Assembly (NCBI GenBank): GCA_963817075.1
Contig: CAWFMT010000005.1
Coordinates: forward strand, 682,001-746,000
Length of the DNA stretch: 64,000 nucleotides
From: DASPKM01 sp963817075
GTDB lineage: Bacteria; Bacteroidota; Bacteroidia; Chitinophagales; Chitinophagaceae
Reading direction: 5' to 3'
The notes below the pieces were generated by a model, which made no database searches, had not been told where the DNA came from, and saw only the letters and a list, made by a program, of their open reading frames with translations. Made by a program: the position numbers and the translations under genes. This document shows, one piece after another, positions 57,909-64,000 of this stretch. The stretch's first letter is position 1. Every line of letters begins with the position of its first letter.

Positions 57909-59951
57909 TTAACCCTTCCGTAGTCCTTCAAGTTTCTTTTGCATGCTGAACATTTCATCCCTTAGCCTGGCAGCTTCCATGAAATCAAGGTCCCGTGCAG
58001 CTTTTTCCATTTCTTTCTTGGTTCTTAAAATCGCCTTTTCTATTTGAGGGATTGTCTGATAAACTTCCTGCTCATCAGCAGCTCTTGTCACCAGGCCTTC
58101 ATCAGCTGCAATGGCGTAGGGAGCTTCGGGATCATATCCTTTGATGTCCAGGACAGAAGTTTGAGCAAAGACTTGTTGCTTCGATTTTATGATAGTCCTT
58201 GGAGTAATGCCGTGCTCAATATTAAACGCGACTTGCTTTTCTCTTCTGCGATTGGTTTCGTCAATAGTCCTTTGCATACTCTCTGTCATGATATCTGCAT
58301 AGAAGATCACCAGTCCATCAACATTTCTCGCAGCTCTTCCGGCAGTCTGCGTCAAGGATCTTTCATTCCGCAAAAATCCTTCCTTATCTGCATCAAGAAT
58401 TGCTACGAGTGAGACTTCAGGAAGATCGAGACCTTCCCGCAACAAATTCACGCCTACAAGTACGTCAATCTCTCCCAGACGAAGTTGTCTGAGTATCTCA
58501 ACCCGTTCAAGCGTATCAACTTCACTATGGATATATTTTGATTTCACATTGATCCGATGGAGGTATTTATCTAACTCTTCAGCCATCCGCTTTGTTAGAG
58601 TCGTTACAAGGATCCGATCCCCTTTCAGAACACGCTTATCAATCTCGTTCAGCAAATCATCTATCTGGTTAACCGATGGCCTGATTTCGATGGGAGGATC
58701 CAGAAGACCCGTTGGCCGAACCACCTGCTCAACAACTACTCCACCTGTTTTCTCTAATTCAAAATCGCCCGGTGTAGCTGAAACGAAGACCACCTGGTTA
58801 AGCATCGACTCAAATTCATGAAAATTTAATGGACGATTATCGAGCGCCGAGGGTAATCTGAAACCATAATCCACCAGGATCAATTTGCGGCTCCTATCGC
58901 CTCCATACATTCCACTCACCTGCGGAATCGTCTGGTGGCTTTCATCGATAACACATAAAAAATCTTTTGGAAAATAATCAAGCAGACAGAATGGTCGTGT
59001 CCCAGGATCGCGCCTGTCGAAAAACCTTGAATAATTCTCTACTCCATTGCAGTATCCCAGCTCCCTGATCATTTCAATATCGTAATTGACTCTCTCACTC
59101 AACCGTTGTGCTTCGATGTATTTTCCTGTGGTTTTGAAATAATCAGTTTGCCCTCCTAATTCATCCTGGATTTCATAAAGGATCTGTTGCATCATATCTC
59201 TGGGCGCCAGGTAAAGATTCGCGGGGAAAATGGCTGCATTCTCAACTTTTCCAATTCGCTTGCCCGTTTGGATCTCCATGCTTTCTATCTCTTCTATCTC
59301 ATCGCCAAAAAAAGTAACGCGATACGCATAGTCGGCATAGGGAAGATTGATATCAACCGTATCTCCTTTTACCCTGAACTGACCACGATTGAAATCAATA
59401 GTAGTCCGGTTGTAAAGTGAATTAACCAATGAATGAAGAAAGGATTGCCTTGATATTACCTGACCTTTTTTGATTCGTATAACGCCATTTTCAAATTCCT
59501 TTGGATTTCCGATTCCATAGATGCAGCTCACCGATGCCACAACAATAATATCCCTTCGCCCAGTCAGAAGTTGTGCTGTTGCCTGCAATCTCAACTTGTC
59601 CAGTTCTTCATTAATTGCAAGATCCTTTTCAATGTAAGTATCGCTCACAGGCATGTAGGCTTCGGGCTGGTAGTAATCGTAATAGCTTACAAAATATCCC
59701 ACAGCATTGTCCGGAAAGAATTGACGGAACTCACCATATAGTTGGGCAACCAGGGTCTTGTTGTGAGTAAGCACAAGGGTTGGTCTCTGAACATTTTGAA
59801 TAAGATTCGCAATGGTAAAGGTTTTGCCAGAACCCGTTACTCCTAATAAGGTTTGATATCTCTCCCCATGAAGGATCCCATCGGTCAATTGCTGAATTGC
59901 TTCCGGCTGATCGCCTGCAGGTTCAAAACTTGAATTAATTTTAAACGACAT
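57909..59951 (-). CDS. uvrB: Excinuclease ABC subunit B
   Basis: A 680-residue damage-recognition helicase of nucleotide excision repair. The Walker A motif is in LLGVTGSGKTFTIANLIQNV (about residues 36-50). The beta-hairpin that clamps DNA is FVSYYDYYQPEAYMPVSDTY. Helicase motifs include FLCVIDESHQTIPQVSGMYG, VLVGVNLLREGLDLPEVSLV and TQTAGRAARNVDGLVIFYAD. The C-terminal UVR motif that contacts UvrA/UvrC is EKAARDLDFMEAARLRDEMF. It starts at ATG 59951, with an exact -7 box only 8 bases upstream. uvrA and uvrC are not in the window. Confidence 0.97.
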   Translation of the reverse strand: MSFKINSSFEPAGDQPEAIQQLTDGILHGERYQTLLGVTGSGKTFTIANLIQNVQRPTLVLTHNKTLVAQLYGEFRQFFPDNAVGYFVSYYDYYQPEAYMPVSDTYIEKDLAINEELDKLRLQATAQLLTGRRDIIVVASVSCIYGIGNPKEFENGVIRIKKGQVISRQSFLHSLVNSLYNRTTIDFNRGQFRVKGDTVDINLPYADYAYRVTFFGDEIEEIESMEIQTGKRIGKVENAAIFPANLYLAPRDMMQQILYEIQDELGGQTDYFKTTGKYIEAQRLSERVNYDIEMIRELGYCNGVENYSRFFDRRDPGTRPFCLLDYFPKDFLCVIDESHQTIPQVSGMYGGDRSRKLILVDYGFRLPSALDNRPLNFHEFESMLNQVVFVSATPGDFELEKTGGVVVEQVVRPTGLLDPPIEIRPSVNQIDDLLNEIDKRVLKGDRILVTTLTKRMAEELDKYLHRINVKSKYIHSEVDTLERVEILRQLRLGEIDVLVGVNLLREGLDLPEVSLVAILDADKEGFLRNERSLTQTAGRAARNVDGLVIFYADIMTESMQRTIDETNRRREKQVAFNIEHGITPRTIIKSKQQVFAQTSVLDIKGYDPEAPYAIAADEGLVTRAADEQEVYQTIPQIEKAILRTKKEMEKAARDLDFMEAARLRDEMFSMQKKLEGLRKG

Positions 59952-59958
59952 ATGGGTG

Positions 59959-59966
59959 CAAAATTA
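59959..59966 (-). promoter_or_regulatory. Predicted -7 box for uvrB
   Basis: The minus strand reads TAATTTTG (exact TAnnTTTG), 7 bases before the ATG at 59951. The expected -33 region falls next to repeat family F and has no TTTG. Confidence 0.5.
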
Positions 59967-59971
59967 GGCGA

Positions 59972-60028
59972 TGGATGATGATCGTTGGGCGTTGAGCGTT
60001 GGTCGATGTTCGTTGGCCGTTGTCCGAA
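59972..60028. repeat. CGTTG-word tandem repeat, family F
   Basis: The CGTTG/GTTGG word recurs about six times (GATCGTTGGGCGTTGAGCGT, then GTTCGTTGGCCGTTGTCCG) between uvrB and mgsA. It is not coding. Confidence 0.65.
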
Positions 60029-60035
60029 AAGGAAC

Positions 60036-60488
60036 CTAAAGTCGACGTTTTAGATAATTGATGTAGTCAGGAATGACAAGTTCATACTGATGGTCCAGTA
60101 ATGGCGAGGTCAGTACAAAGTCAGCGGTCGCCCGGTCACAGGCTACAATACAATTCCATGCAATGGCCACCCGGAGCAGTGCTTTTACATCACTATCGTG
60201 AGGTTGTGCTTCCATCGGGTCCCAGAAGAAAATCAAAATATCGATCTCGCCTGCCGCTATCAATGAACCAATCTGCTGGTCACCACCCAACGGACCGCTT
60301 AGTAATTTCTTTATTGGCTGATCCAGTTTTTCTTCAATCAGATTTCCAGTGGTGCCGGTTGCCAACAGCTCATGCTCCCTCAAAACAGTTTTATTATAGA
60401 CGCACCATTCAATGAGATCCTTCTTCTTATTGTCGTGTGCCACCAGGGCTATTCGCTTTCTTTTTTGTAAAAGACGGATGGTTTCCAT
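60036..60488 (-). CDS. mgsA: Methylglyoxal synthase
   Basis: It converts dihydroxyacetone phosphate to methylglyoxal and phosphate, a glycolytic bypass. The 150-residue MGS-like domain includes ALVAHDNKKKDLIEWCVYN, the phosphate-binding ATGTTGNLIEEKL, LLSGPLGGDQQIGSLIAAG (catalytic Asp in GGDQQIG) and FFWDPMEAQPHDSDVKALLR, the most diagnostic stretch. It starts at ATG 60488. No methylglyoxal detoxification gene is adjacent. It follows the 5' end of uvrB by 84 bases but has its own spacing and an intervening repeat. Confidence 0.94.
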   Translation of the reverse strand: METIRLLQKRKRIALVAHDNKKKDLIEWCVYNKTVLREHELLATGTTGNLIEEKLDQPIKKLLSGPLGGDQQIGSLIAAGEIDILIFFWDPMEAQPHDSDVKALLRVAIAWNCIVACDRATADFVLTSPLLDHQYELVIPDYINYLKRRL

Positions 60489-60626
60489 GCTGATTTTTCT
60501 TTTAATACTGACGAAAACAAAAGGAATTCTTTAAATCTATCTTAACGGATTGCCCATACTTCATTCATATCAACCTCGTTTAAGGCATATAATTTGCTGA
60601 TGCACAAGCCTTACTAACCCAGTTTT

Positions 60627-61259
60627 ATGACAAAACAGATCGGACAGGTCTTCCTGCTGATTCTTTTTTGCTGTTCACGTATCTATTCTCAGAAGATAGA
60701 TAGCGGCTCACAGCAGGAAACAACCAATACGAATACCAATTCATTCAACTTTTCTTCTTTTCAGCTCCAGCAGCTAATTAATAAAAAGGTATTACTCTTT
60801 TGGACTGCCCCTGATGCTCAGGCAGGAGATTTTTTTACAATCGAACGAACCACAAATGCAAAGATCTTTGAAACAATAGGTGTTCTCAAGATCATGGGAA
60901 AACAAAAGAGATACGAATTTACTGATGACGTACCCTTCCAGGGAAGTTCGCTTTACCGGATTCGTTATACTGATAAAGATGGTTCTCACACATATTCCGA
61001 TTCGGCTTCATTGCAACAGGTAGGCCTATCCTTTTTTAGCTTTTATCCTAATCCAGTCGATAATGTTCTAATTATACGTGCAGAGTCCGCTTCAGAAATG
61101 GCGGTGACCGATGGCTTTGGTAAGCAAAGAATTGCCCGCTCAATAGGAACTAAACCAAGTATAATCGATGTTTCGGGTTTAGAAAAAGGCGTGTATTTAC
61201 TAAGAGTTACCAATAAGACTACAGGCCAACAACAGGCAGAAAAATTCATAAAGAACTAG
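60627..61259 (+). CDS. Secreted protein with T9SS type A sorting domain
   Basis: A 210-residue protein with a signal peptide (GQVFLLILFCCSRIYSQ). The first half is a fibronectin-like fold as found before sorting domains (KVLLFWTAPDAQAGDFFTIE, GSSLYRIRYTDKDGSHTYSD). The second half is the sorting domain (FFSFYPNPVDNVLIIRAE, DVSGLEKGVYLLRVTNK, AEKFIKN). There is no separate catalytic domain, so the mature protein is little more than a sorting domain and its linker. Such minimal proteins recur in Chitinophagaceae with unknown roles. A terminator follows. Confidence 0.8.
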   Translation: MTKQIGQVFLLILFCCSRIYSQKIDSGSQQETTNTNTNSFNFSSFQLQQLINKKVLLFWTAPDAQAGDFFTIERTTNAKIFETIGVLKIMGKQKRYEFTDDVPFQGSSLYRIRYTDKDGSHTYSDSASLQQVGLSFFSFYPNPVDNVLIIRAESASEMAVTDGFGKQRIARSIGTKPSIIDVSGLEKGVYLLRVTNKTTGQQQAEKFIKN

Positions 61260-61356
61260 TAAATGTGAATAAAAATAACAGAAACTGCTATTGTTGGATT
61301 AAATTCTAACCTATATCTTTACCTCGGTTTTTCATAGGATATTGGATTTTAAAAAC

Positions 61357-61391
61357 GGGGTTGAATGTCTATTCAGACCCCTTTTTTATTT
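61357..61391 (+). terminator. Intrinsic terminator of the T9SS protein gene
   Basis: GGGGTTGAAT / ATTCAGACCCC forms a stem with one bulge and a 4-base loop, followed by TTTTTTATTTT. Confidence 0.75.
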
Positions 61392-61403
61392 TAGGTAATT
61401 GAC

Positions 61404-61434
61404 CTAAAAAACAAAATCCCGCCTAAGCGGGATT
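61404..61434 (-). terminator. Intrinsic terminator of recA
   Basis: The perfect stem AATCCCGC / GCGGGATT with a CTAA loop (61415-61434) is followed on the minus strand by TTTGTTTTTTAGG. It lies 20 bases after the recA stop. Confidence 0.8.
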
Positions 61435-61453
61435 GTCTCTTAAAGAACTATCA

Positions 61454-62452
61454 CTATTGGGCAGTCTCAGCAATCTTCGCCCTGATCTTTGCCTCGATAT
61501 CTGCAGCCAAACCTGGATTATCCATCAGCAATTGCTTCACGGCATCTCTTCCCTGGCCCAGTTTGTCAGTGTTATAGCTATACCAACTTCCGCTTTTCTG
61601 GATAACGCTTAGCTCAACACCCATATCAATGATCTCTCCTGTCTTGGAGATTCCTTCTCCAAATATGATATCGAATTCAGCACTTCTGAATGGAGGAGCA
61701 ACCTTGTTCTTAACCACTTTTACCTTTACACGATTCCCTACAGCTTCCTCGCCATCCTTTATCTGAGCAGTCCTTCGGATATCAAGTCTAACCGAAGCGT
61801 AGAATTTAAGTGCATTTCCACCGGTGGTAGTCTCAGGATTGCCAAACATGACTCCAATCTTTTCCCGAAGCTGGTTGATAAAGATGCAAACCGTATTTGT
61901 TTTACTGATGGTAGCTGTCAACTTCCTGAGAGCCTGGCTCATTAGCCTTGCATGAAGTCCCATCTTGCTATCACCCATTTCACCTTCAAGCTCACTTTTG
62001 GGAACAAGAGCTGCAACTGAATCTATCACCACTACATCAAGTGCACCTGAAAGAATCAATCTATCAGCTATCTCAAGAGCCTGTTCGCCATAATCCGGTT
62101 GAGAGATCAAAAGGTTGTCAACGTCCACCCCTAGTTTCTGGGCATAATTGCTGTCAAAGGCATGCTCTGCATCAATTATCGCACACATGCCTCCTTTCTT
62201 CTGCGCTTCTGCAATGATATGAGTAGCAATGGTTGTCTTACCTGAAGATTCCGGACCATAAATTTCGATAACGCGACCACGGGGAATTCCTCCGATACCA
62301 AGAGCTACATCAAGACCAATTGAACCTGTAGAAATGACCTCCATCGCATCATCGCCTTTTTCATTCATCATCATCACACTACCTTTTCCATAGTCCTTGT
62401 CGATCTTATCAATCGTGAGCTTCAGCGCCTTTAGTTTTTCTGGGGTTGACAT
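61454..62452 (-). CDS. recA: Recombinase RecA
   Basis: A 332-residue ATP-dependent strand-exchange protein and SOS coprotease. Walker A is in IEIYGPESSGKTTIATHII, then IIDAEHAFDSNYAQKLGVD, Walker B in DVVVIDSVAALVPKSELEG, the L1 region in GDSKMGLHARLMSQALRKL, CIFINQLREKIGVMFGNPET, and L2 in TTGGNALKFYASVRLDIRR. The C-terminus is short (ADIEAKIRAKIAETAQ) and lacks the long acidic tail of E. coli RecA. It has a predicted promoter at 62506-62535 and a terminator, so it is probably monocistronic. Confidence 0.98.
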   Translation of the reverse strand: MSTPEKLKALKLTIDKIDKDYGKGSVMMMNEKGDDAMEVISTGSIGLDVALGIGGIPRGRVIEIYGPESSGKTTIATHIIAEAQKKGGMCAIIDAEHAFDSNYAQKLGVDVDNLLISQPDYGEQALEIADRLILSGALDVVVIDSVAALVPKSELEGEMGDSKMGLHARLMSQALRKLTATISKTNTVCIFINQLREKIGVMFGNPETTTGGNALKFYASVRLDIRRTAQIKDGEEAVGNRVKVKVVKNKVAPPFRSAEFDIIFGEGISKTGEIIDMGVELSVIQKSGSWYSYNTDKLGQGRDAVKQLLMDNPGLAADIEAKIRAKIAETAQ

Positions 62453-62505
62453 ATAATTAGATTTAAGATTGGTGGTTTTTTAATTATTTAAAGTGGAGTC
62501 GACCA

Positions 62506-62535
62506 AAATTAGTGATTGACAAATGTAGCCAAAAT
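62506..62535 (-). promoter_or_regulatory. Predicted recA promoter with duplicated CCAAAATTA element
   Basis: On the minus strand TTTG (62535-62532), an 18-base spacer and TAATTTTG (62513-62506, exact -7). The word CCAAAATTA occurs twice (62505-62513 and 62531-62539), so the same element provides both the -7 box and the -33 region. The predicted leader is about 47 bases. Confidence 0.55.
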
Positions 62536-62597
62536 TATCTTATCAACACTAATTTATTTAGTAGTTATTCGACTAATCTTTTTGGCTAACCGGGTAG

Positions 62598-62620
62598 AAA
62601 AAAATCCCCCCGAAAGCGGA
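62598..62620 (-). terminator. Minus-strand intrinsic terminator without an assigned gene
   Basis: The minus strand forms CCCTCCG-CTTT-CGGGGGG (one mismatch), followed by a run of seven T (62604-62598). No minus-strand gene ends here: recA starts 150 bases downstream, and upstream is the 5' end of a plus-strand gene. It may end a small RNA or antisense transcript. Confidence 0.5.
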
Positions 62621-62727
62621 GGGATGCATGAGAAAATCGTCGATTGCTGTAAACCGGATTAATGAATGCAATTTCTGCCAATAAAATACTAAAGTCAATA
62701 CCACATTAAGGTAGTTTATGGTCATTC

Positions 62728-62758
62728 TTTGAAAAACGGAAAGGTTGATGCATTTTTG
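62728..62758 (+). promoter_or_regulatory. Predicted promoter of the DUF4920 gene
   Basis: TTTG (62728-62731), a 19-base spacer and CATTTTTG (62751-62758, one mismatch to TAnnTTTG). The -7 box lies inside a small palindrome GATGCATTTTTGCATC (62747-62762). The predicted leader is under 10 bases before ATG 62773. Confidence 0.45.
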
Positions 62759-62772
62759 CATCAAATTCAGAT

Positions 62773-63240
62773 ATGAAAAGGATATTCTTACTAGTTGCGT
62801 CTCTATATATAGCAGCCGTCAGTTTTGCACAAGAGCCGAAGTCGGCTGAAAAAGGTGTTACATACGGCGCCGGCACAACTGCCGATGGTGCTGTTGCTAT
62901 CAATGAAGCCGTTTCAAAAATTAATGCAGACGCAAAATACAATGGCAAGGTAAAAGCCAAAGTACTCACTGTTTGTCTTGAGAAAGGGTGCTGGATGAAG
63001 GTTGAAAGAGAAAATGGCGAACCGATGATGGTGAAGTTTAAAGATTATGGATTCTTCATGCCAAAGAATATCGTGGGCAAGGAAGTTGTTCTGGACGGAG
63101 AAGCTTCTGTCAAGGAAACTTCTGTAAAGCAATTGCGCCACTATGCTGAGGATGCCGGCAAAAGCAAAGAAGAAATCGAGAAAATAAAAGAGCCTAAGAA
63201 AGAGATCATCTTCGTTGCGAAGGGAGTCTTGGTTCTCTAA
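62773..63240 (+). CDS. DUF4920 family periplasmic protein
   Basis: A 155-residue protein with a signal peptide (MKRIFLLVASLYIAAVSFAQ). The domain has KAKVLTVCLEKGCWMKVERE (with the conserved CxxxGCW), MMVKFKDYGFFMPKNIVGKE and VVLDGEASVKETSVKQLRHY, which is the DUF4920 pattern found in Bacteroidota. The conserved Cys pair in VCLEKGCWM suggests metal or redox binding, but no function is established. It has its own predicted promoter. Confidence 0.82.
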   Translation: MKRIFLLVASLYIAAVSFAQEPKSAEKGVTYGAGTTADGAVAINEAVSKINADAKYNGKVKAKVLTVCLEKGCWMKVERENGEPMMVKFKDYGFFMPKNIVGKEVVLDGEASVKETSVKQLRHYAEDAGKSKEEIEKIKEPKKEIIFVAKGVLVL

Positions 63241-63245
63241 TATAT

Positions 63246-63324
63246 TTAACCGCTAAGTCGCCAGGACGCCAGGTTTCGCAATGAGTCTTCGCGTTTCCTG
63301 GCGTCTTTGTTTCCTGGCGGTTAA
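63246..63324. repeat. Intergenic palindromic repeat, family A (full hairpin)
   Basis: TTAACCGCTAAGTCGCCAGGA opens it and GTTTCCTGGCGGTTAA closes it. It lies between the convergent DUF4920 and glycosylase genes, 5 bases after one stop and 8 before the other. Confidence 0.85.
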
Positions 63325-63332
63325 GATTGTGG

Positions 63333-63953
63333 CTACTTCACTTCATCCTTCCATCGCCATAAATAAAGACAAGCATATGTTCTATACGGAGACCACCGCG
63401 AAGAAATATCAAGCATGTCCTGTCTCAATTGCTTTTTGTTTTCCTTGTCTAATTTGTAAAGTTTGATCATGGCTGTCTGAATTCCCAGGTCGTCGGCAGC
63501 AAATACATCTGGCCTTCCAAGAGTAAACATCAGCAGCATTTCCACCGTCCATTGTCCTACGCCTTTTATTGCTGTGAGATAAGTGATCAACTCTTCATTC
63601 GTCATTTTACTTAACTTTTTGCCATCCATTCCCTGTTCAAGCGCAAACCTTGCAACATTCTGAACATATCCTACTTTGGCGTTGGATAAACCAATGCCTC
63701 TGAGAGTTTCAAATGGTGTATCAAGAATTTGCTGAGGCGTGGGTTCATCCCCACCGTACAATTCGAGAAATCTTCTGAAGATCACTTCTGCCACTTTTGT
63801 AGAAAGTTGCTGGCTCATGATCGAAGAGCAAAGTCTTAAACAAACATTTTTCCTCTTGGTAAGTCTGTACGGTTTTGTAGATTCCAAAACCTTTTTGAGT
63901 TTCCGATCTTTTGAAAGATGTATTATATGATCCATGCTATCTGTTGAAATCAT
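63333..63953 (-). CDS. DNA-3-methyladenine glycosylase II (AlkA family, HhH-GPD)
   Basis: A 206-residue base-excision repair enzyme that removes alkylated bases. The HhH-GPD fold is seen: CLRLCSSIMSQQLSTKVAEV, TLRGIGLSNAKVGYVQNVA, the helix-hairpin-helix LTAIKGVGQWTVEMLLMF, and the catalytic Asp in RPDVFAADDLGIQTAM. The ending YRTYACLYLWRW is typical of this family. There is no Fe-S Cys cluster, which argues against MutY/Nth. The start may be ATG 63953 or the in-frame ATG 63935, since a TATATTTA box nearly touches the first ATG. It lacks the N-terminal domain of E. coli AlkA. Confidence 0.9.
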   Translation of the reverse strand: MISTDSMDHIIHLSKDRKLKKVLESTKPYRLTKRKNVCLRLCSSIMSQQLSTKVAEVIFRRFLELYGGDEPTPQQILDTPFETLRGIGLSNAKVGYVQNVARFALEQGMDGKKLSKMTNEELITYLTAIKGVGQWTVEMLLMFTLGRPDVFAADDLGIQTAMIKLYKLDKENKKQLRQDMLDISSRWSPYRTYACLYLWRWKDEVK

Positions 63954-64000
63954 AAATATAGAACCTTTGCATATGCAATGGGAATCTTCCCGGACCCATT

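Noticed and set aside
62573..62764. A 63-residue minus-strand open frame beside recA
   Set aside because: It reads through the terminator stem and T tract and has no recognisable pattern; a non-coding transcript is a better explanation.
1..64000. CRISPR array, prophage, insertion sequence, tRNA or rRNA
   Set aside because: I looked for regularly spaced direct repeats, transposase or integrase motifs, cloverleaf T-loop words and rRNA cores and found none. The repeats seen are palindromic and irregularly placed.

Overview
The window is a chromosomal segment of a Bacteroidota bacterium, most likely order Chitinophagales (family Chitinophagaceae). The basis is: promoters with a TAnnTTTG -7 box and a TTTG/TTG -33 box; type IX secretion (T9SS) C-terminal sorting domains on four secreted proteins; the Bacteroidota-specific families DUF4834 and DUF4920; and many intergenic palindromic repeats of the 'TTAACCGCAAAG...CTTTGCGGTTAA' kind. 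The gene content is mostly housekeeping. I see no phage, insertion sequence, CRISPR array, tRNA or rRNA.

Layout. 1-3.5 kb: the 3' part of a GH3 beta-glucosidase followed by a secreted GH43 enzyme, probably the end of a hemicellulose-use locus. 3.6-10.3 kb: DUF4834, then rimP-nusA-infB and a SurA-like PpiC isomerase. 10.5-17.4 kb: a giant multi-PAS/GAF histidine kinase and its NarL-type response regulator. 17.8-25.6 kb: purF, sixA, two tandem secreted esterase-like proteins with T9SS tails, a MurG-like glycosyltransferase and two tiny genes. 25.7-33.2 kb: a class I aminotransferase, msrB, adk, the bifunctional paaZ with an enoyl-CoA hydratase, and rlmD. 33.4-37.5 kb: a thioredoxin-like/PpiC pair and an outer-membrane beta-barrel protein. 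38-43.7 kb: metF divergent from lptB, a GH3-auxin-type acyl-acid-amido synthetase homologue, a FabG-type reductase and nhaD. 43.8-53.2 kb (minus strand): amidohydrolase, FrnE/DsbA-like protein, polA, di-heme peroxidase with an unusual N-terminus, and an AsmA-like protein. 53.4-57.5 kb: a 1365-residue PhoD-type phosphatase carrying four copies of a cysteine-bearing beta-sandwich module. 57.6-64 kb: a 45-residue membrane protein, uvrB, mgsA, a T9SS cargo, recA, a DUF4920 protein and an AlkA-type glycosylase.

The most important property for a reader is that nearly every gene between about 14.96 kb and 33.5 kb is broken by 1-base insertions or deletions, many in homopolymers. This includes genes expected to be needed for growth (purF, adk). 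The flanking 15 kb and 30 kb contain no interrupted gene that I can see. I read this as a poorly polished assembly patch rather than gene decay. I therefore annotate these loci as full-length genes and note where the frame breaks.

Other themes: at least eight intergenic repeat families unrelated to coding; a recurrent arrangement in which the -7 box lies only 5-10 bases before the start codon (metF, polA, uvrB, rlmD and others), predicting leaderless or near-leaderless mRNAs; and a hairpin with a T-rich tail between the rimP promoter and its start codon.
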